Source: Zestomonas carbonaria (GTDB lineage Bacteria; Pseudomonadota; Gammaproteobacteria; Pseudomonadales; Pseudomonadaceae). From it: a stretch of DNA of 64,000 nt. The stretch lies in assembly GCF_904061905.1 (NCBI RefSeq), contig NZ_CAJFCI010000012.1, positions 62,001-126,000 of the forward strand. Reading direction: 5' to 3'. Of the stretch, positions 29,412 through 43,103 are shown in pieces (the first letter of the stretch is position 1; the number at the start of each line of letters is the position of its first letter). The notes under the pieces are model-generated. The model was given only the letters and a program-made list of their open reading frames with translations, had not been told where the DNA came from and did no database searches. Position numbers and translations under genes: made by a program.

Positions 29412-32400
29412 ATGCACGCCGTTTCCGATCGAAAGCCCACATGGACTTGGTGGCTCCCACTGGCGCTGCTCCACCTTGCCTCCTGGCTATCCCTCAGCAC
29501 TCGCCTGAGCGATGGCATCTCCTTCTGGTACCTGCCGTTACCTCTCGGCCTGGTGTTCGTGCTCTGGTGGGGGCCGCGCGTATTGCTGGCGGTCTACCTG
29601 AACGCCTTGCTCAGCGCGCCTCTCTGGGGAGGACTGCAATGGCAGTGGGCGCCGCTCCATGCGCTGCCGGAAACCCTGGCCATCGGCTGTGCCTGGCTGT
29701 TGCTGCATCGGCCGGGCTTCGACGCGGCTCTGCCGGACCTCGGCCACCTGCTGCGTTTCATCCTGCTCGGCGTGCTGGTGCCGGTGACCCTGTCGTCGAT
29801 GGGCCTGCAGGGCAGCCTGGCACTGAGCGGCGAGCTGGAGCCGGCATCCTGGGCCGCGGCCAGCCTCGGCCAGTGGCTGGCCGACTGCATGACCGGCATG
29901 GTGTTCGCCATCCCCTTGCTGACCTACGCCACCCTGACCCTGCGCCAGCGCGGCTGGGTGGCCTCGCCGCCCGGTTGCAGCCTGCCGCCGCTCGCCGAAC
30001 CGCTGCGCTGCGTGCCGCCATGGCCGCTGCTGCTGGCGCTGGCGGTCGGGCTGCCCTGGGCGATGGACCTGCTGCCGCTGCTGTTCGCCCTGCCGCTGAT
30101 GGGGCTGGTGCTGCTCGGCCTGGCCCTCTCCTGGGGGCTGCCCGGCGCATTGTGCGGCGCGCTGCTGAGCAGCCTGGGCCTGCTGGTGCTGTCGTTGCCG
30201 ATCGGCAGCGGCGGCGGTGAATCCCGTCTCGGCGAGGAGCTCGACGAACTGCACCTGAGCCTGTTGCTGCTGTTGTTCGCCACCCTGCTGGTGGGGCGCA
30301 GCCTCAGCGACCTGCGCCTGGCCCTGAGCCGGCGCGCGGAGATGCAGCAGCAACTGGCACTGACCCAACTGGCGATCGACGCCAGCCCGATGGGCGTGTG
30401 CATCGCCGATGCGCGCCAGCCGGACCTGCCGCTGATCTACTGCAACCCGGCGTTCGAGCGGATGAGCGGCTATTCGCGCGAAGAGATCCTCAACCGCAAC
30501 TGCCGCTTCCTGCAGGGGGACGACCGCCACCAGAGCGAGTTGCAGCGCCTGCGTGTCGCCCTGCGGCGCGGCGAGGCCTGCCAGGTGGTGCTGCGCAACT
30601 ACCGCAAGAACGGCAGCCTGTTCTGGAACGAGATCACCCTGGCGCCGATGCGCGACGCCCAGGGCATCAGCCATTTCGTCGGCCTGCAGCACGACGTCAG
30701 CGCCCGCGAGCAGCAGATCGTCGAACTGGCCCGGCGCCGCGAGGAGCTGCTGCGCCAGACCCACCTGCTGGCACAGACCGAGGCGATCGCCGATATCGGC
30801 GGCTGGGTGCTCGACCCGACCGACCTCAGCATGTTCTGGAGCGAAGGCTGCTTCCGCCTGTTCGAACTGGATCCCTCGGGAGCCACGCCGAGCCTGGAGC
30901 AGGCCTTCGCCTACCTCGACGCCGACAGCCGCCACCTGGCCGAACAGGCCGTGCGCCAGGCGCTGGAGCGCAGCGATCCGTTCGACATCGAGCTGCGCCT
31001 GACCACCGCCCGCGGCAACCAGCGCTACGTGCGCGCACGCGGGCTGGTGGAGCGCGACGGCAACGAGGTGATCCGCATCTACGGCGCCTTGCAGGACCTC
31101 ACCGAGCGCAAGCGCGCCGAGCAGCAGTTGCACGAGCGGGACGAATGGCTGCGGCTGTTCTTCGAGGCGCCGTTGATCGGCATGGCGATGATCGGCCCGC
31201 AGCGCCTGTGGCTGGAGGTCAACAGCAAGCTCTGCCAGGTGCTCGGCCGCGGTCGCGACGAACTGCGCGGGCTGACCTGGACGTCGATCACCCACGACGA
31301 GGACGTCCTCATCGAGGAGCCGCTGTTCCAGGCGGTGTGCGACGGCGAGCGCGACGACTACGAGCTGGACAAGCGCTTCCTGCGCCCCGACGGCAGCCTG
31401 GTCTACGCCCGCCTCAGCCTGCGCGCGGTGCGCGACACCCAGGGGCGGCTGGAGGCCTGCCTGGTGCTGGTCGAGGACATCACCGCGCGGCGCGAGGCCG
31501 AGGCGCGCTACCGCACCCTGGTGGAGAATGCGCCGGAGGCGATCCTGATGTTCGACACCGGGCTGGGTATCGTCGAGGCCAACGAAAACGCCGCGCTGTT
31601 GTTCGGCCTGCCGCGCGAAGAGCTGATCGGCCGCATGCCGACCAGTTTCAGCCCGCCGCTGCAGCCCGACGGCCGCCCTTCGTTGCAGGTCGCCCAGGCC
31701 TACGCGCGGGCGGCGCTGGCGGGCGAGACGCCGGTGTTCGAATGGCTGATGCGCGATGCCGCCGGTCGCCTGCGCCCCTGCGAAGTGCGCCTGGTGCGCC
31801 TGCCGGGCGGCGAACGGCCGCTGGTGCGCCTGAGCGTCACCGACATCTCCGAACGCCAGCGCTACCAGCGGGAGATCGAGCGCCTGGCGTTCAGCGACGA
31901 GCTCACCGGCCTGCCCAACCGCCGGCTGCTGCTCGACCGCCTGCAGCACGCGATGATCCGCGAGCAGCGCGAAGGCTGTTTCGGCGCGTTGCTGTTCATT
32001 GACCTCGACCACTTCAAGACGGTCAACGACAGCCTCGGCCACCCGGTCGGCGACGCCTTGCTGCGCGAGGTCACCGCGCGCCTGGCCGGCTGCCTGCGCG
32101 CCGAGGACACCCTGGCGCGGCTCGGCGGCGACGAGTTCGTGGTGCTCCTCGAAGCGCTCGGCGACACACCCGAGGAAGCCGGCGAGCACGCCGCCGAGGT
32201 GGGCGAGAAACTGCTCGCCAGCCTGTTCGGCAGCTACCTCATCGAACAGCACGAGCTGTCGGTCAGCGCCAGTATCGGCATCGCCCTGCACCCGCTCGGC
32301 ACCCAGGGCGCGGCCGACGTGCTCAAGCAGGCGGACACCGCGATGTACCGCGCCAAGCAGGGCGGGCGCAACGCGCTGCACTTCTTCGCCCCGGAAATGC

Positions 32401-33200
32401 AGGCGGTGATCGACCAGCGCCTGCTGTTGCAGAGCGAACTGCGCCAGGCCATGGCGCGCGGCCAGTTGCACCTGGTGTTCCAGCCGCAACTGGCGCTGTC
32501 CAGCGGACGCGTCGCCGGCGCCGAAGTGCTGCTGCGCTGGGTGCACCCGGAGCGCGGCGAGATTCCGCCGACCCAGTTCATCCCGCTGGCCGAGGACACC
32601 GGCCTGATCCAGGAACTCGGCGCCTGGGTGCTGGAGAACGCCTGCGCCGTGCTGGAGCGCTGGCACTCGCGCTGGCCGCAACTGGTCCTGGCGGTCAACC
32701 TCAGCCCGCGCGAGCTGCGCCAGCCGGGCCTGGTGGCGCGGGTCAGCGAGTGCCTGCAACGCCACCACCTGCCGGCCACCGCGCTGGAACTGGAGATCAC
32801 CGAGGGCGTGCTGCTCGAGGAGGTCGAACAGTGCATCTCCGCCATGCAGGCGCTCAAGGCCCTCGGCGTGCGCTTCGCCATCGACGACTTCGGCACCGGC
32901 TACTCGTCGCTCACCTACCTCAAGCGCCTGCCGCTGGACCGCCTGAAGATCGACCGCAGCTTCGTCTGCGATCTCGACGGCGAGGCCCGCGGCCTGGTGC
33001 TGGTGGAGTCCATTCTGGTGATCGCCAGCAACCTCGGCCTGGAATGCGTCGCCGAGGGCGTCGAGAACCTCGGCCAGGTGGACCGCCTGCGCAGCCATGG
33101 CTGTTCGCTGGGACAGGGGTTCTACTTCAGCGAACCGATGGACGAGACGACCTTCATCGCCTGGATGGACCGCCACAGGCAGGCGGTGGCGCACGTTTAG
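29412..33200 (+). CDS. MASE1-LOV-PAS-PAS-PAS-GGDEF-EAL c-di-GMP enzyme
   Basis: 1262 residues. About eight membrane helices at 10-300 form a MASE1-like sensor. Residues about 320-430 are a PAS domain of LOV type: photoactive motif NRNCRFLQG with Cys364, NYRKNG, FWNEITLAPMRD and FVGLQHD supply the conserved FMN-contacting Asn and Gln positions. Three more PAS domains follow (about 455-565, 575-690, 695-815). The cyclase domain has an intact GGDEF at 905-909 and an upstream RAED inhibitory site. The phosphodiesterase domain has EVLLR at 1038-1042 (an accepted EAL variant), DDFGTGYSSL and the late VAEGVEN motif. Both activities therefore look possible, with synthesis or breakdown perhaps set by blue light and a membrane signal. 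The gene converges on rimK. Confidence 0.92.
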   Translation: MHAVSDRKPTWTWWLPLALLHLASWLSLSTRLSDGISFWYLPLPLGLVFVLWWGPRVLLAVYLNALLSAPLWGGLQWQWAPLHALPETLAIGCAWLLLHRPGFDAALPDLGHLLRFILLGVLVPVTLSSMGLQGSLALSGELEPASWAAASLGQWLADCMTGMVFAIPLLTYATLTLRQRGWVASPPGCSLPPLAEPLRCVPPWPLLLALAVGLPWAMDLLPLLFALPLMGLVLLGLALSWGLPGALCGALLSSLGLLVLSLPIGSGGGESRLGEELDELHLSLLLLLFATLLVGRSLSDLRLALSRRAEMQQQLALTQLAIDASPMGVCIADARQPDLPLIYCNPAFERMSGYSREEILNRNCRFLQGDDRHQSELQRLRVALRRGEACQVVLRNYRKNGSLFWNEITLAPMRDAQGISHFVGLQHDVSAREQQIVELARRREELLRQTHLLAQTEAIADIGGWVLDPTDLSMFWSEGCFRLFELDPSGATPSLEQAFAYLDADSRHLAEQAVRQALERSDPFDIELRLTTARGNQRYVRARGLVERDGNEVIRIYGALQDLTERKRAEQQLHERDEWLRLFFEAPLIGMAMIGPQRLWLEVNSKLCQVLGRGRDELRGLTWTSITHDEDVLIEEPLFQAVCDGERDDYELDKRFLRPDGSLVYARLSLRAVRDTQGRLEACLVLVEDITARREAEARYRTLVENAPEAILMFDTGLGIVEANENAALLFGLPREELIGRMPTSFSPPLQPDGRPSLQVAQAYARAALAGETPVFEWLMRDAAGRLRPCEVRLVRLPGGERPLVRLSVTDISERQRYQREIERLAFSDELTGLPNRRLLLDRLQHAMIREQREGCFGALLFIDLDHFKTVNDSLGHPVGDALLREVTARLAGCLRAEDTLARLGGDEFVVLLEALGDTPEEAGEHAAEVGEKLLASLFGSYLIEQHELSVSASIGIALHPLGTQGAADVLKQADTAMYRAKQGGRNALHFFAPEMQAVIDQRLLLQSELRQAMARGQLHLVFQPQLALSSGRVAGAEVLLRWVHPERGEIPPTQFIPLAEDTGLIQELGAWVLENACAVLERWHSRWPQLVLAVNLSPRELRQPGLVARVSECLQRHHLPATALELEITEGVLLEEVEQCISAMQALKALGVRFAIDDFGTGYSSLTYLKRLPLDRLKIDRSFVCDLDGEARGLVLVESILVIASNLGLECVAEGVENLGQVDRLRSHGCSLGQGFYFSEPMDETTFIAWMDRHRQAVAHV

Positions 33201-33435
33201 GGGAGGGTGTTCGGGCGGGTGTCCAGGGAGAGTTGTGTGGGGGGATCGAGGCCGCCCTCACCCCAACCCTGGCTGCGCGCCCCGCCCGGAGAGAGGGGGA
33301 GTTTCCGTGGTTCTGGCTACGTGCGTAACCCCAACTCCGATCAGTCCCCTCCCCTCGGGATAGGGTGAGGGGCGGAGGTGGACTTTGCACCGCTCCCCCG
33401 TCCAGCCCTCCAGCCTTCCAGCGCTTTCCTCGGCT
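33201..33435. repeat. Convergent gap with facing CCCTC-type repeats
   Basis: Between the LOV/GGDEF/EAL gene and rimK. It holds a CCTCACCCCAACCCTGGC repeat (about 33257-33300), a shorter facing copy TCCCCTCCCC...GGTGAGGGGCGG (about 33341-33376), and an inverted GGCTGGA-type motif (TCCAGCCCTCCAGCC, about 33403-33420). No terminator with a T-run was found. Confidence 0.6.
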
Positions 33436-34341
33436 CTACCCCTTCCCCTTGGTCCGCGTCTGCCCCGGACAGGCATTCTTCTCCATATGCTGGATGATGA
33501 TCCCGGCGACGTCCTTGCCGGTGGTGGTCTCGATGCCTTCCAGGCCCGGCGAGGAGTTCACTTCCATCACCAGAGGGCCGTGGTGCGAGCGGAGGATGTC
33601 CACCCCGGCCACCGCCAGGCCCATCACCCGGGCGGCGCGGATGGCGGTCATGCGTTCTTCCGGGGTGATCTTGATCAGGCTGGCGGTGCCGCCGCGATGC
33701 AGGTTGGAGCGGAACTCGCCGGGCTTGGCCTGGCGCTTCATCGAGGCGATCACCTTGTCGCCGACCACGAAGCAGCGGATGTCGGCGCCGCCGGTCTCCC
33801 TGATGTATTCCTGGACCATGATGTCCTGCTTGAGGCCCATGAACGCCTCGATCACCGATTCGGCGGCCTTCTGCGTCTCGCAGAGCACCACGCCGATGCC
33901 CTGGGTGCCTTCCAGCACCTTGATCACCAGCGGTGCGCCGCCGACCATCTGGATCAGGTCGGGCACGTCGTCCGGCGAGTGGGCGAAACCGGTGATCGGC
34001 AGGCCGATGCCCTTGCGCGACAGCAGTTGCAGCGAGCGCAGCTTGTCCCGCGAGCGGCTGATCGCCACCGACTCGTTGAGCGGGAACACCCCCATCATCT
34101 CGAACTGGCGCAGCACCGCGCAGCCGTAGAAGGTCACCGAGGCGCCGATCCTAGGGATCACCGCGTCGAAGCCTTCCAGCGGTTTGCCGCGATAGTGGAT
34201 CTGCGGATTGTGGCTGGCGATGTTCATGTAGGCGCGCAGGGTATCGATCACCACCATCTCGTGGCCCCGTTGCTGGCCGGCCTCGACCAGACGGCGGGTG
34301 GAGTACAGACGCGGGTTGCGCGACAGCACGGCGATCTTCAT
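33436..34341 (-). CDS. rimK: Ribosomal protein S6 glutamate ligase RimK
   Basis: 301 residues from ATG 34341. ATP-grasp fold: [22 protein letters not shown] start, [18 protein letters not shown] nucleotide loop, [36 protein letters not shown], and metal ligands in [14 protein letters not shown]. It adds glutamate residues to the C-terminus of ribosomal protein S6. In Pseudomonas fluorescens RimK alters translation and virulence, is influenced by c-di-GMP, and works with RimA and RimB. The start overlaps the rimB stop by four bases (ATGA), indicating coupled translation. Confidence 0.95.
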   Translation of the reverse strand: MKIAVLSRNPRLYSTRRLVEAGQQRGHEMVVIDTLRAYMNIASHNPQIHYRGKPLEGFDAVIPRIGASVTFYGCAVLRQFEMMGVFPLNESVAISRSRDKLRSLQLLSRKGIGLPITGFAHSPDDVPDLIQMVGGAPLVIKVLEGTQGIGVVLCETQKAAESVIEAFMGLKQDIMVQEYIRETGGADIRCFVVGDKVIASMKRQAKPGEFRSNLHRGGTASLIKITPEERMTAIRAARVMGLAVAGVDILRSHHGPLVMEVNSSPGLEGIETTTGKDVAGIIIQHMEKNACPGQTRTKGKG

Positions 34342-34811
34342 GCGGCACCTGTGGTGGGGGGAGAAATGAGTACGGGTTTGTCCTGGACGTAGGTCAGCGC
34401 CGGGTTGACCACCAACTGGCCCTTGATCAGCGCCTTGGAGCCCAGCAGCACGCGATAGCGCATGGTCTTGCGACAGGCCAGGGTGAATTCCACCGGCCAG
34501 GTGCGGTCGCCGAGGGTCAGCAGGGTGCGGATCACGTAGCGGCTCTGCGCCTGGCCGTTGGAACTGCGGATGGTCTTCACCGTGACCAGCGGCGCCTCGC
34601 AGCGATGACGCCGCTGCACCAGGGTGCCGAGGTGGGCGGTGAAGCGCACCCAATCCCCGCCATCGCGCTTGAACGGCTGGATGTCGCTGGCGTGCAGGGT
34701 CGAGGTGCTGGCGCCGGTGTCGATCTTGGCGCGCAGGCCGACCATTCCCAGCTCGGGCAGATTGATCCATTCACGCAGGCCGATCACCGAGAGCTGGTCG
34801 AAGGTCTTCAA
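34338..34811 (-). CDS. rimB: RimB-like retropepsin-type protease (ATP-dependent zinc protease family)
   Basis: 157 residues. The start at 34811 is TTG, giving (M)[21 protein letters not shown]; no in-frame ATG would preserve the conserved N-terminus. The aspartic-protease-like motif [14 protein letters not shown] is present once, as expected for a homodimeric retropepsin-like enzyme; database entries call this family ATP-dependent zinc protease. In P. fluorescens RimB is encoded with rimK and controls RimK activity or turnover of S6 tails. Here rimB comes first and overlaps rimK by four bases. The name follows that operon context. Confidence 0.85.
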   Translation of the reverse strand: MKTFDQLSVIGLREWINLPELGMVGLRAKIDTGASTSTLHASDIQPFKRDGGDWVRFTAHLGTLVQRRHRCEAPLVTVKTIRSSNGQAQSRYVIRTLLTLGDRTWPVEFTLACRKTMRYRVLLGSKALIKGQLVVNPALTYVQDKPVLISPPTTGAA

Positions 34812-34953
34812 AATGGGCTTACCAGAACGGGCTGGAGAGGAATGATGTCGGCATTCTAGTCGGGCGCCGTGACAACTGCACCAGCGCTCGCGGGAGGTTT
34901 ACCACGGCCGTGAATCATGTTGCGATGGGGGCCGGACGATTGCGGAGCTTTGC

Positions 34954-35352
<399 letters not shown>

Positions 35353-35576
35353 CCCGTAGGGTGGGCTTCAGCTCACCATGAAAGCCGACGAGAGCGCTGG
35401 AGGCTGAACGAAAAAGCTCTCGTAGGGTGCGCCGTGCGCACCGATGAGGCGCCGACTCCGGCCCACCAGCCCTGATCGATAGACAACGGCCGCGCCGGCG
35501 ATAGACAGGAGGCCCTTGGTCGCCACTGCCTTTGCGCCTAAAATCGCCGACCCTGGCCAACCTCGACGATTCCGGC
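35353..35576. repeat. hslR-hslO gap with solo REP elements
   Basis: A GTAGGGTGGGCTTCAGCTCACC palindrome-like end lies at about 35357-35378, then a GCGCTGGAGGCTGAACGAA motif (about 35394-35412), then a solo half of the REPIN-like family (GTAGGGTGCGCCGTGCGCACC at about 35424-35444). No gene is visible. The hslO promoter would lie in the remaining 100 bases. Confidence 0.65.
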
Positions 35577-36464
35577 ATGTCTGACTTTTCCCAACGTTTC
35601 CTGTTCGACGACTTCGACGTGCGCGGCGAGATGGTCGCGCTCGACGCCAGCTACCGGCACGTGCTGGCCAAGCACCCGTATCCGGAGCCGGTGGCGCAAC
35701 TGCTCGGCGAACTGCTGGCCGCCGCCGCGCTGCTGCTCGGCACCCTGAAGTTCGACGGCCTGCTGGTGCTCCAGGCGCGCTCCTCCGGCGCCGTGCCGCT
35801 GCTGATGGTCGAGTGCTCCAGCGACGGCGAATTGCGCGGCATCGCCCGCTACCACGCCGCGCAGATCGGCGACGCCGGCAGCCTGCGCGAACTGATGCCC
35901 GAGGGCGTGCTGGCGATCACCATCGACCCGGCCCAGGGCCAGCGCTACCAGGGCATCGTCGCCCTCGACGGCGACAACCTGGCAAGCTGCCTGTCCGCCT
36001 ATTTCGCCACCTCCGAGCAGTTGCCCACGCGCTTCTGGCTGAACGCCGACGGCCGCCGCGCGCGCGGCCTGTTGCTCCAGCAACTGCCGGCCGACCGTCA
36101 GAAAGGCGCTGAAGAACGCGAAGCGAGCTGGCAGCATGTGGTGACCCTGGCGGACACTCTGAATGCCGAGGAACTGCTCGGCCTGGACAACGAAACCCTG
36201 CTGTACCGCCTGTACCACGAAGAGGCGGTGCGCCTGTTCGACCCGCGCGCCCTGCATTTCCGCTGCAGTTGCTCGCGCGACCGGTCGGCGCGGGCGCTGA
36301 TCAGCCTGGGCCAGGAAGACGTCGAGAAGCTGCTCGAAGAGCAGGGCGGCAGCGTGGTGATCGACTGCCAGTTCTGCAACCAGCGCTACGCCTTCGATGC
36401 CGCCGACGTCGCCCAACTGTTCGCCGGTGGCGGCGTGCAGCCGGCCTCGGACACCCGGCACTGA
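35577..36464 (+). CDS. hslO: Redox-regulated chaperone Hsp33
   Basis: 295 residues from ATG 35577; an upstream in-frame ATG would add 15 residues. The zinc-switch cysteines are complete: CSC (Cys230, Cys232) and CQFC (Cys264, Cys267). The N-domain has the family features [30 protein letters not shown] and the linker helix [24 protein letters not shown]. Reduced Hsp33 holds zinc and is inactive; oxidation makes disulfides, unfolds the linker and turns on holdase activity. pckA follows after 220 bases. Confidence 0.95.
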   Translation: MSDFSQRFLFDDFDVRGEMVALDASYRHVLAKHPYPEPVAQLLGELLAAAALLLGTLKFDGLLVLQARSSGAVPLLMVECSSDGELRGIARYHAAQIGDAGSLRELMPEGVLAITIDPAQGQRYQGIVALDGDNLASCLSAYFATSEQLPTRFWLNADGRRARGLLLQQLPADRQKGAEEREASWQHVVTLADTLNAEELLGLDNETLLYRLYHEEAVRLFDPRALHFRCSCSRDRSARALISLGQEDVEKLLEEQGGSVVIDCQFCNQRYAFDAADVAQLFAGGGVQPASDTRH

Positions 36465-36587
36465 ACCGGGGACGCTCGTCGATGTCGGACGTTCGTTCAG
36501 GATGGCGGCCATTGCCGTCGTGTTGTCGGATAAAGGGCGATGATCGCCCTGCGCGCGGATCGGAGGCTGCACCTGTGGCGGCCTTTC

Positions 36588-36643
36588 TGGCATAATCGCG
36601 CGCACTTTTTTCTCGCTGTAGTAGTGCCGTAGCTTCTACTACA
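36588..36643 (+). promoter_or_regulatory. Candidate pckA promoter and leader inverted repeat
   Basis: An extended -10 element TGGCATAAT lies at 36588-36596. Just downstream, probably inside the transcript, is an inverted repeat TGTAGTAG-N11-CTACTACA (36617-36643) with perfect 8-base arms, about 40 bases before the pckA start. It could be an operator for a roadblock-type repressor or an RNA hairpin. The -35 box is not clear. Confidence 0.4.
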
Positions 36644-36683
36644 TACCGTTCGGAAGCTCGGCCCTGAGCCGATGGGGACTCAC

Positions 36684-38225
36684 ATGACGCAAGCCAATAC
36701 CGCCGTGTACACCGATATCAGCGCTGCCCAACTGGTCGAAGAAGCGATCCGTCGCGGCGAGGGCGAACTGGCGGCCAATGGCTCGCTGGTGGTGCGCACC
36801 GGCCATCGCACCGGTCGTTCGCCGGCCGACCGTTTCATCGTCGATGAGCCGAGCACCACCGAAGCCATCGGCTGGGGCCCGATCAACCGCAAGTTCCCTG
36901 CGGACAAGTTCGATGCCCTGTGGGACCGCGTCGAGGCGTTCAACAATGCCCAGGACCACTTCGTTTCCCACGTCCATGTAGGTTCGGCCGCCGAACACTA
37001 CCTGCCGGTCAAGATGACCACCCAGACCGCCTGGCAGAACCTGTTCGGCCGTCAGTTGTTCATCAACCCGGAAACCTACAACCCGGCCGGCAAGGGCGAG
37101 TGGCAGGTGCTCAACGTCGCCAACTTCGAGTGCGTGCCGGAGCGTGACGGCACCAACTCCGACGGCTGCGTGATCATCAACTTCGCCCAGCGCAAGGTGC
37201 TGATCGCCGGCATGCGCTACGCCGGCGAGATGAAGAAGGCCATGTTCTCGGTGCAGAACTTCCTGCTCCCGGAGAAGGACGTGCTGCCGATGCACTGCGC
37301 CGCGAACATCGGCGAAGACGGCGACGTGACCCTGTTCTTCGGCCTGTCCGGCACCGGCAAGACCACCCTGTCCGCCGATGAGTCGCGCTACCTGATCGGC
37401 GACGACGAGCACGGCTGGGGCGAGGGCGTGGTGTTCAACATCGAGGGCGGTTGCTACGCCAAGTGCATCGACCTGTCCGAGAAGAACGAGCCGGTGATCT
37501 GGAAAGCCATCCGCTTCGGCGCCGTGCTGGAGAACGTGGTGCTCGACGAGAACCGCGTGCCGGACTACGCCGACGACAGCCTGACCCAGAACAGCCGCGC
37601 CGCCTACCCGCTGGAGTTCGTCGAGAAGCGCTCCGAGGAAAACCTCGGCGGCGAGCCGAACGCGGTGATCTTCCTGACCTGCGACCTGACCGGCGTGCTG
37701 CCGCCGGTGTCGATCCTCAACGAGGAACAGGCCGCCTACCACTTCCTGTCCGGCTACACCGCGCTGGTCGGTTCCACCGAGATGGGTTCCGGCGGCGGCA
37801 TCAAGTCGACCTTCTCCACCTGCTTCGGTGCGCCGTTCTTCCCGCGTCCGGCCGGTGTCTACGCCGAGCTGCTGATCAAGCGCATCAAGTCCTTCGGCTC
37901 CAAGGTCTACCTAGTCAACACCGGCTGGACCGGCGGCGGCTACGGCGTCGGCAAGCGCTTCAGCATCCCGACCACCCGTGGCGTGATCGCGGCGATCCAG
38001 AGCGGCGCACTGGTCGGTAGCGAGACCGAGCACCTGCCGATCATCAACCTGAGCGTGCCGAAGTCGGTGCCGGGCGTCGAAACCGAGCTGCTCAACCCGC
38101 GCAACACCTGGGCCGACAAGAACGCCTACGACGAAGCGGCCAAGGCCCTGGCCAAGAAGTTCATCGACAACTTCGAGAAGTTCGAGGTGAGCGACGCCAT
38201 TCGTGATGCGGGTCCGCAACTGTAA
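36684..38225 (+). CDS. pckA: Phosphoenolpyruvate carboxykinase (ATP)
   Basis: 513 residues from ATG 36684 ([13 protein letters not shown]); an ATG four codons upstream is possible. Kinase-1a loop [12 protein letters not shown] and the metal-binding [23 protein letters not shown] are intact, as are [14 protein letters not shown] near the N-terminus and [13 protein letters not shown] near the C-terminus. It converts oxaloacetate and ATP to PEP, the entry step of gluconeogenesis, important for a pseudomonad growing on organic acids. A strong terminator follows within 20 bases. Confidence 0.96.
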   Translation: MTQANTAVYTDISAAQLVEEAIRRGEGELAANGSLVVRTGHRTGRSPADRFIVDEPSTTEAIGWGPINRKFPADKFDALWDRVEAFNNAQDHFVSHVHVGSAAEHYLPVKMTTQTAWQNLFGRQLFINPETYNPAGKGEWQVLNVANFECVPERDGTNSDGCVIINFAQRKVLIAGMRYAGEMKKAMFSVQNFLLPEKDVLPMHCAANIGEDGDVTLFFGLSGTGKTTLSADESRYLIGDDEHGWGEGVVFNIEGGCYAKCIDLSEKNEPVIWKAIRFGAVLENVVLDENRVPDYADDSLTQNSRAAYPLEFVEKRSEENLGGEPNAVIFLTCDLTGVLPPVSILNEEQAAYHFLSGYTALVGSTEMGSGGGIKSTFSTCFGAPFFPRPAGVYAELLIKRIKSFGSKVYLVNTGWTGGGYGVGKRFSIPTTRGVIAAIQSGALVGSETEHLPIINLSVPKSVPGVETELLNPRNTWADKNAYDEAAKALAKKFIDNFEKFEVSDAIRDAGPQL

Positions 38226-38241
38226 GGCGCGTCGTGTAGGG

Positions 38242-38267
38242 AAAAGCCGCCTTCGGGCGGCTTTTTC
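38242..38267 (+). terminator. Intrinsic terminator after pckA
   Basis: AAAAGCCGCC-ttc-GGGCGGCTTTTT: perfect GC stem, trinucleotide loop and T-run 16 bases after the pckA stop. Confidence 0.93.
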
Positions 38268-38472
38268 GTTTGGGGAAGTGGAGGTTGTTTGTTGGTGGGA
38301 TCGACTCCGCCCCTCACCTGCGAACACCATTCACCCCGACATTGCACAAGGCCGCTTGGTAGGATGGGTACCAACCCATCACCCATCCACCCCACTGCGC
38401 ACCAGTTCCTGCGAAACCGCCCCCCATCACGCTATGGTCACGACTCCCACCACAGTCAACGGAGTGACTGAC

Positions 38473-40398
<1,926 letters not shown>

Positions 40399-40514
40399 GC
40401 CCGGGCGGCCCAACCCATCCTACGGTCGGGGACAAACCTGTTCCCGACCACGAATCTGGCGGGCACCGGGTATTGGGTCTTGAATCCATGAGACCCCTCG
40501 ACCAAGGAGTCCCC

Positions 40515-42008
<1,494 letters not shown>

Positions 42009-42016
42009 CGGCTCCC

Positions 42017-42118
42017 GTAGGGTGCGCTGCGCGCACCAACCCGGGGGCGACACCTTTCGTTCCCGGCGGAACGCCGCACATGGGACCTGGGCAAGCGGTG
42101 CGCACGGAGTACCCTACC
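42017..42118. mobile_element. REPIN-like element (about 100 bp)
   Basis: Inverted ends GTAGGGTGCGC and GTACCCTAC enclose GCGCACC near the left end and GGTGCGCACGG near the right end. The layout is nearly the same as 22575-22672 and 59221-59318. The right end contains the TAG stop of the minus-strand LysR gene. Elements of this form, two facing REPs, are called REPINs and are thought to be moved by RAYT transposases; none is encoded here. Confidence 0.75.
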
Positions 42119-43010
42119 GCCCGACCTCGGCGATCCGCTCGATCAGCCATTGCAGCGCGGCGTCCCGTTCGCGCTGGGCGGGGTAGACCATGTCCAGGTG
42201 GAAGGCGCCGACATCGAAGGGCAGCGGTTGCAACTGCAGCGGCAGCAGGGCGGCGAAGTGCTCGGCCAGCCGCGTCGGCAGGACCACCGCGAGGTCGGTG
42301 ATGGCGACGATGTGCGCGGCTTGCAGGTAGTTCGGCGTGGTGTAGTGGATGGAGCGGGCCAGGCCGTGCGCGCCCAGCCACTGGTCGACCATGCCCTTGG
42401 TCTGCCCGCCATGGACCCACAGGTGGCGCAGGCGCAGGAAGGTCTCCAGGTCCGGCGTCCGCGCGAGCAGCGGGTGGTCGCGGCGGCTCACCAGGCGCAG
42501 CGTCTCGCTCGTCCAGCGGCGCCGGGCGAAGCGCGCGGGGACGTTCTCGAAGCGGCCCAGGGCCAGGTCGAGGTCGCCCTTGTCCAGCGCCTCGGCCGGC
42601 AACTGCGGGCTGAGCTGGCTGACCGCCAGGGTGACGCCCGGCGCCTCGTCGGCCAGCCGGGCCAGCAGGCGCGGCATGCAGACCAGCTCCACGTAGTCGG
42701 TCATGGCGACGCTGAAGCGCAGCCGGCTGCTCGCCGGCTCGAACTGCTGGCCGCCGCTCAGGCTCTGCTCGATCTGTTGCAACGCGGCGCGGATCGGCGC
42801 CTCCAGGGCCAGCGCCCGTGGCGTCGGCTGCATGGCGCGGCCGGCGCGCACCAGCAGCGGGTCGTCGAACAGCTCGCGCAGGCGCCCCAGTGCGTTGCTC
42901 ACCGCCGGCTGGCTGAGTGCCAGGCGTTCGGCGGCGCGCGACACGTTGCGTTCGCGCAGCAGGGCATCGAGCACGCGCAGCAGGTTGAGGTCGAAGTTGG
43001 ATGTATTCAT
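42114..43010 (-). CDS. LysR-family regulator (NodD/LinR-like)
   Basis: 298 residues from ATG 43010 (MNTSNFDLNLLRVLDALLRE). Winged helix-turn-helix: VSRAAERLALSQPAVSNALGRLRELFDDPLLVRAGRAMQPT. The effector domain lies at about 90-298 (GDLDLALGRFEN, LRLVSRRDHPLL). It is divergently transcribed from the 3-hydroxyacyl-CoA dehydrogenase gene across a 93-base gap, so it most likely controls that operon in response to an acyl or aromatic metabolite. Confidence 0.92.
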   Translation of the reverse strand: MNTSNFDLNLLRVLDALLRERNVSRAAERLALSQPAVSNALGRLRELFDDPLLVRAGRAMQPTPRALALEAPIRAALQQIEQSLSGGQQFEPASSRLRFSVAMTDYVELVCMPRLLARLADEAPGVTLAVSQLSPQLPAEALDKGDLDLALGRFENVPARFARRRWTSETLRLVSRRDHPLLARTPDLETFLRLRHLWVHGGQTKGMVDQWLGAHGLARSIHYTTPNYLQAAHIVAITDLAVVLPTRLAEHFAALLPLQLQPLPFDVGAFHLDMVYPAQRERDAALQWLIERIAEVGR

Positions 43011-43017
43011 CGGATCA

Positions 43018-43028
43018 ATACGACGTAT
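43018..43028. promoter_or_regulatory. Possible LysR operator
   Basis: Palindrome ATACG-a-CGTAT, an interrupted dyad centred 13 bases upstream of the LysR start, in the divergent gap. Position and dyad shape fit an autoregulatory LysR site; the evidence is weak. Confidence 0.35.
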
Positions 43029-43103
43029 CACAAGACTAAATTTCAAAAATAGTAGCGACTTCTTCTAAGGTGTCTGCCGGTTTTTTGCGCGAGGACAACA
43101 ACA

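Noticed and set aside
29538..33194. 1218-codon minus-strand frame opposite the LOV-GGDEF-EAL gene
   Set aside because: Typical antisense frame of high-GC DNA; the plus strand has all catalytic motifs.
38242..38267. Riboswitch or attenuator between pckA and the helicase gene
   Set aside because: A simple symmetric hairpin with T-run straight after a stop codon is better explained as a terminator.
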